Shown in pieces: positions 59,701 to 64,000 of a DNA stretch of 64,000 bases. The number at the start of each line of letters is the position of its first letter. The stretch's first letter is position 1. The notes below the pieces were generated by a model. It saw nothing but the letters and a program-made list of their open reading frames with translations, was not told the origin of the DNA and did no database searches. This stretch comes from Marthasterias glacialis (taxonomy: Eukaryota; Echinodermata; Asteroidea; Forcipulatida; Asteriidae), in contig OU452219.1 in assembly GCA_911728455.2 (NCBI GenBank), positions 20,367,397 to 20,431,396 of the forward strand. Direction: 5' to 3'. The position numbers and the translations under genes are program-made.

Positions 59701-62700
59701 CAGATTTCACTTCAGTAATCCGTCACAGTGTGCGTTCATTCATCCATTGTAATTAGTACATGATACAACGAATAGTGACATCAATGATAGTGTGCATACT
59801 GAAAACAATTTGTCTCCTCATTTTTGCGGGATTACCGATTTGCCCAAAATGTGTTGAGAATTGAAAATAAACGTCGCCGTTTCCCGAGACCCCACTAATG
59901 TTGACGTCACGACCTGTTTGAAATTCACTCTGAAATACACGGAAATTTACTGAAAAACTAACCACGGTCTGTAGTATTTGAAAAGGTGTGAAAAGACAAA
60001 TTATGACGATAACAAACTGCAAGTTATATTCTTACTGGCATATCACCCGATGTGGTAACACTTCCTTCTGTATTGCTCCCTGAACTGTATGGCACCATCA
60101 CTGGTTCAAAGATGCGATCACAGTGACGCATGTACAAACCATCTACCCCCTTGTCCAGCCAGAACGACATCGCAGCCTAAATTAAAAAAACAAACAAAAT
60201 CCAACATGCAAGTGGATCACAGGTAAAATATAGGGTTGGTATAAAGCCCTAAGTGCAGTGTTCTTATTTTTGAGATTCAATATACATGAAAAAACAAACC
60301 TGGGAAAATTTGGGCTCAATCCGTCGTCCAAGTCAGGAGAAAATGACTCAGTGAAAAACCGTGCACACTTTTCGGCATGTAAACGCATTGTCTTTAATTA
60401 CGATTGTTACAACCGCAATTAAAATCGGGGTCTTCAAATTCTATCTTATCTACTCAGACAGTATTTCAGACAGAAATATTTCTATAGACGGTTATTACTG
60501 GTATAGCTTTCACAATTAATAAGCTTTCAGACTGATACCGATTAAAAAATTGTTGACGAATACCAATCTTGTATTCTACCTTTCATATTATTATAATACA
60601 CGAGCTGAAAGTCGCAAAAACGCTGTGCATCCATCAAAAGATGCAAGGGAGTCCCATGCAATGAATTAGAAACGGATAAAATGAAGGCCCCAAAACACTT
60701 TACCAAAAATATTATCATAACCAGCCTCGTTTTGGTTACATGAGTGAAAGTGGAAGGAAAACAAAATGGCGGCAAAAAGGCCTTAATAGGGACATGCTTG
60801 AGGCCAAACCATCTGCGAAACTTTACCTGAATGTCCCTGACGACCTTCGGGTTCCGGTAATTCAGGTCGGGTTCCTCCTTCATGAACGTATGGAGATACC
60901 ACTGCTGTCTGTTGGAGTCGTACTCCCACGCCGAACTGCCTTCTGTTGACAACTGAGCAATTAAATTAACAATGATAGAATCCTTCAAAGAATCGTCTAA
61001 ATGAAATCGTCAAATCTTATACGGTTGTGTTTGGGAGTGTGGTTGATGACTGCAATGTCCGTCCGTGCGTCGATAATTTTGACGGTCATTAATATTCATA
61101 TAAACTGCCCAGGAAATGTCTTTGAGTAGTCACTACTACAATATTATTGATCCATTTTGGGGGAAGCCTGGAGAAGGCATGATAAGGTAAAGGTAAGTTA
61201 AAACAGTGGGAAGCATCTGCAGAGAGTTTGAATAATGGTATCAAAACGTCAGGAATATCTCTCTTAATGATTATTACGTAGTACTTCTAATAAAGTGATG
61301 TTTGAAACTTTAAATGGTTTGGATAATCGGAAGTACAACCATTGTATACACATCTCTGTTGGGAAGAGTGTTGGCTCTTAAAAGAGACGTTGGTGTGGTC
61401 TCGACATTTCTCTTGAATCGAAAACAAGCCTATCTTCTAGAAATTATTTAGACTCTGACACGGGCCTGCATAACAAACTAATCATCGAACCATTTCTGTT
61501 GGCGGTCCACCATTGAGACCGTCAGCCCAAATGTAGTAATCGCTGTAGGCGTTGTCAGCACTCCGTTGACTCTGTTGAAACCATGGATGTTGATCACTGG
61601 AATGGTTCGGGATGAACTCCAGGATTAGCTTCATACCTTCCAATGAGACAACATGCAATAAAAAGCACACATTGCGAGGTAGATGCCTGTTTAGTATTCG
61701 AGTTTGTACATTCTTCTTTTCTAATTATTTAGCTCAAAAACTTGTTTGGGAAGACTTCATGATTCAGTGCGTTGACGGTGAACACAATTAAACAACGGGG
61801 TTATATTATAATACAGTAGCATCGTGACTGTTTTTGCCGTTTTATTTTTGACAATTTATTTCTTTTTCTGACTGACTCGATAGAGTAACAGCGAGGAAAA
61901 TGAACAAAAACGAGATGTCGTACAAATTTGATATTCATTTGCTCTTAAATAATTCAAAATGACTGATCATACTTTTCTTATGCACCGTGGCTACAAGCTC
62001 TTCAAAATCTTGCAAAGTTCCGTAGACTCCATCTACTGCAGTAAAGTTAGTGACGTCCATCCATAGGTCCATACCGGAGGACTCAAAAATCGGTCCCAAC
62101 CAGATGGCATCTACTCCCAAGTATTCTAGATAGTCTAACCGTGAGATTATTCCTGTAAATATAATCACAGACCATACTTATGTCAAAACAAGTAAAAGAA
62201 GACGCTGTAGTGGACGTTCATCTTTTGGTGGTGCGTGGGCGGGGCGGATCATCCCCCTTTTACGCTGTTGTCATTACAATAATTATTAATAAGGAACTAT
62301 AATTAAATAGTAAACTTGCGGGTACAACCATGTAATTCAACTCTTTTAGGAAGGGGTGGTGGCTCTGAGAAGAGCCGTTGTGGTCTCGACGTTTCGAACA
62401 GTATGCTCTGTTCGTCTTCAGGAGAAATGAGCATACTGTTCGAAACGTCGAGACCACAACGGCTCTTCTCAGAGCCACCACCCCTTCCTAAAAGAGTTGA
62501 ATTACATGGTTGTACCCGCAAGTTTACTATTTAATTATAGTTCCTTGTTATTCTTCACACCATGCAAAGCTTCAAACATCACTTACAATAATTATTGTTG
62601 TCAGCAGGTTTTGTTGATAGGCCTGAATTCCTGCTGGTGTTTATTTAGGCCTGAATTCCTGCTGGTGTTTATTTTGATTCAGTGTGGAAAAGAAATTATC

Positions 62701-63267
62701 ATCGCTTAAAATGAATGAAGGCTATGTCATGTAACCCTCGAGATGGCTCAGGTTGAAGACGCCCTCTCGCATTCACCATCATGCCATCAGTAATCAGATG
62801 TACTGTTTTGTACATGCAATTGGCATGCTTGCATGTCTCGTGTGTAATAATAAAAACCACCTACCTCTGATATCTCCTAAACCATCCCCATCACTGTCTT
62901 GAAATGATGATGGAACTATCTGATAACTGATAGCAGTATCATACCAATGTCCTGAATCTGAACAGACAGTGTCATCGGTGGGCCCTCTTGCCAATAAAAC
63001 GATACATGCTATCAACATAGCTACCCAAACAACGCCAAGCGAACCCAGCAGAGCCCATCGGGCTACCCGCCACACAGTGTGACTTGACCGGACATCTACT
63101 TCATATTGGTCCATTCCGGCCCATGTGGCTCGGTAGAAGAAGCCGTCATCCTCCTCGAATTTACCGGTGCTCAGGTTGCGGGGAATTCGCTGGCGGAGTT
63201 GTAGTTGCGGACTTCGCTCAGTACTGTCGATATCCGGACTGTACGACGGGTTCGCTGCTCCATCCAT
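56713..63267 (-). CDS. SLC3A1-like: rBAT-like amino-acid transporter heavy chain (SLC3 family), gene B
   Basis: I rebuilt ten coding exons: 63267-62865, 62152-61973, 61636-61491, 60952-60827, 60176-60036, 59631-59525, 59322-59115, 58596-58420, 57614-57486, 57105-56713. The total is 2,010 nt (669 aa), in phase; human SLC3A1 also has ten coding exons. The exon 3 donor (ATG|GTTCGA) is weak. The order is: cytosolic tail (1-70), membrane helix about 72-93, Cys102 as candidate disulfide to the light chain, DGDGLGDIRG, FIPNHSSDQHPWF (202-214), FWLDKGVDG (290-298), VGTADVSRI (438-446), YNGDEIAM, NAGFTDTST, then a C-terminal beta-domain with several differences from gene A. The usual H-D of amylases is A-D and the nucleophile region is LYMRH, so it is not an enzyme. 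It lies 2.7 kb upstream of gene A on the same strand, with the same intron positions: a tandem duplicate. rBAT-type proteins bring SLC7 transporters to the membrane. Confidence 0.88.
58655..58870 (+). repeat. Interspersed repeat family A, copy 2
   Basis: Contains CATGAAAAAACACACCTGTG, CAATCCGCCGTCCGAGTCAG, AGTGAAAAACCGTGCACAC and GGGTCTTCAAATTCTAT. It closely resembles the copy at 60255-60470. It is intronic in SLC3 gene B. Confidence 0.8.
60255..60470 (+). repeat. Interspersed repeat family A, copy 3
   Basis: It has the same series as copy 2: CATGAAAAAACAAACCTGGG, CAATCCGTCGTCCAAGTCAG, AGTGAAAAACCGTGCACAC, GGGTCTTCAAATTCTAT. Both copies lie in SLC3 gene B introns in the same orientation, 1.6 kb apart. 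Confidence 0.8.
62291..62546. repeat. Near-perfect palindrome, 118-bp arms, 20-bp spacer
   Basis: 62291-62408 and 62429-62546 are inverted copies that I could follow base by base without a mismatch. The spacer is only 20 bases. Identical open frames read from both strands are a by-product. It lies in intron 1 of SLC3 gene B. The arms contain a GGCTCTGAGAAGAGCC hairpin and CGACGTTTCGAACAG, part of the hammerhead-like module. Confidence 0.9.
62387..62422 (-). ncRNA. Hammerhead-ribozyme-like motif (candidate)
   Basis: The reverse strand reads CTGAAGA, C, GAACAG, AGCATA, CTGTTC, GAAAC, GTC. CTGAAGA fits the CUGANGA core, GAACAG/CTGTTC forms a six-pair stem II, and GAAAC-GTC fits the second core and cleavage triplet. 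One extra C precedes stem II, which is not standard, so activity is doubtful. Similar modules are known in Penelope-like retroelements; assignment here is inference. Confidence 0.35.
62619..62682 (+). repeat. Two-copy tandem repeat of about 32 bp
   Basis: TAGGCCTGAATTCCTGCTGG followed by TGTTTATTT occurs twice in direct succession. It is intronic in SLC3 gene B. Confidence 0.8.
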
Positions 63268-64000
63268 TTTAATTTACAGACGGTTACTATGTATGTGTAT
63301 ACTGCAGGCCCGTGTCATCTTTTGTACTCCGCATTTTTTGCAGTAGCCGGGACCGTGTGCACAAAGAATAACATAACAAAAGCCACTGTGGTTGAGTTAT
63401 GCAGCCCGGCTGAATAACTATTGACAATAAAATATTGACTTATATGCAAAGAAGATGATCATAATGTGGCGATACAACTATACAGTACACTGGTTTACAT
63501 ATTCTTGGGAATCTCGACCTCAGACAAGCGACCCAGCTTACCTTTTTTTTTTACGGCAGCTCTTAAGACGCCCCTCCCCCAACGACGGTTGTGTATTTTA
63601 CAAATAACTGTAACCTAGCGCGAAACGCAGATTTTCAGGCACGGGGAAAAGCTGAGATCTTGGTAATTCCAGTGCGCTATTTCGAAAATACTCAAAACTA
63701 GATAATGTTTTATTTTGCTAAGTACATGTAGTTAACGAAAACAACACCATAAAATAAATAAACAACAAAACACTCGCTCAGTTTACACCTTTTCTTTAGT
63801 GACGAGATTATCCCCTCTAACCTCCAGAATTATCCAAATGTATACTCCAACTAGAAAAGCTTTAAACCCTGCATATTCTGAAATCTTAGATTCTCCATGA
63901 GTGGAATCTCTCAGTTATTACACAAAATGTGACAATTCATTGGCTTTTATTTATCAGCTTTATTTAGATTTCACAGAAAAATATCTCTTATTTAGAAATA
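63268..64000. other. 5' flank of SLC3 gene B
   Basis: The promoter and 5'UTR of gene B should lie here, but I recognise no clear TATA box. No other gene is seen. Confidence 0.5.

Noticed and set aside
62303..62534. Identical 72-codon frames on both strands
   Set aside because: They are a by-product of the 118-bp palindrome, not genes.

Overview
This is animal nuclear DNA. It has spliced genes with GT/AG introns, dense short inverted-repeat transposons (MITEs), homopolymer tracts and two gene families known from metazoans. My best guess is a non-vertebrate deuterostome, possibly an echinoderm. That guess rests on gene content, on intronless FABP genes unlike the four-exon vertebrate ones, and on the abundance of the palindrome TAGGCCTA; no single marker proves the clade.

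Left part (about 2.3-38.7 kb): a cluster of seven fatty-acid-binding-protein-like (FABP/iLBP) genes, each with its whole coding sequence in one exon. Six are open (2373-2780 -, 7287-7679 -, 14931-15323 -, 31492-31902 +, 35088-35555 -, 38200-38634 -). The seventh (18856-25433 +) is cut by a 6,177-bp transposon. Two sub-groups are visible: genes 1, 6 and 7 (NFDxY-type start, R-x-F near the C-terminus) and genes 2-5 (EGW/EGM-type start, the Arg replaced by Ser or Thr). Genes 2, 3 and 4 each show a TATA-like box, a short 5'UTR exon and a 0.5-0.9-kb 5'UTR intron before the coding exon.

The insertion at 18919-25095 has CACTG...CAGTG termini, a 2-bp TG duplication and subterminal TTCCGTAA/TTACGG motifs, as expected of a CACTA/EnSpm element. 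Inside are a spliced, frameshifted reverse-strand gene resembling the SAMD3-like family, a 571-bp array of GATAAAC/GTTTATC palindromes and a smaller MITE.

Right part (about 40.7-63.3 kb): two tandem reverse-strand genes for type II membrane glycoproteins of the SLC3 family (rBAT-like amino-acid-transporter heavy chains). I rebuilt them from splice sites: 11 coding exons and 681 aa (54012 to 41401), and 10 coding exons and 669 aa (63267 to 56713). Reading phase closes across every junction in both. They share intron positions and look like a tandem duplication; the downstream copy has one extra exon (a Thr/Pro-rich linker) just after an RRRR site. Both lack key amylase catalytic residues, as expected for transporter subunits.

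The remaining DNA is mostly transposon relics: hAT-type, TTAA-type and other MITEs, a LINE 3' fragment, a near-perfect 118-bp-arm palindrome with a hammerhead-like motif, a minisatellite and a local duplication. I saw no tRNA, rRNA or CRISPR array.
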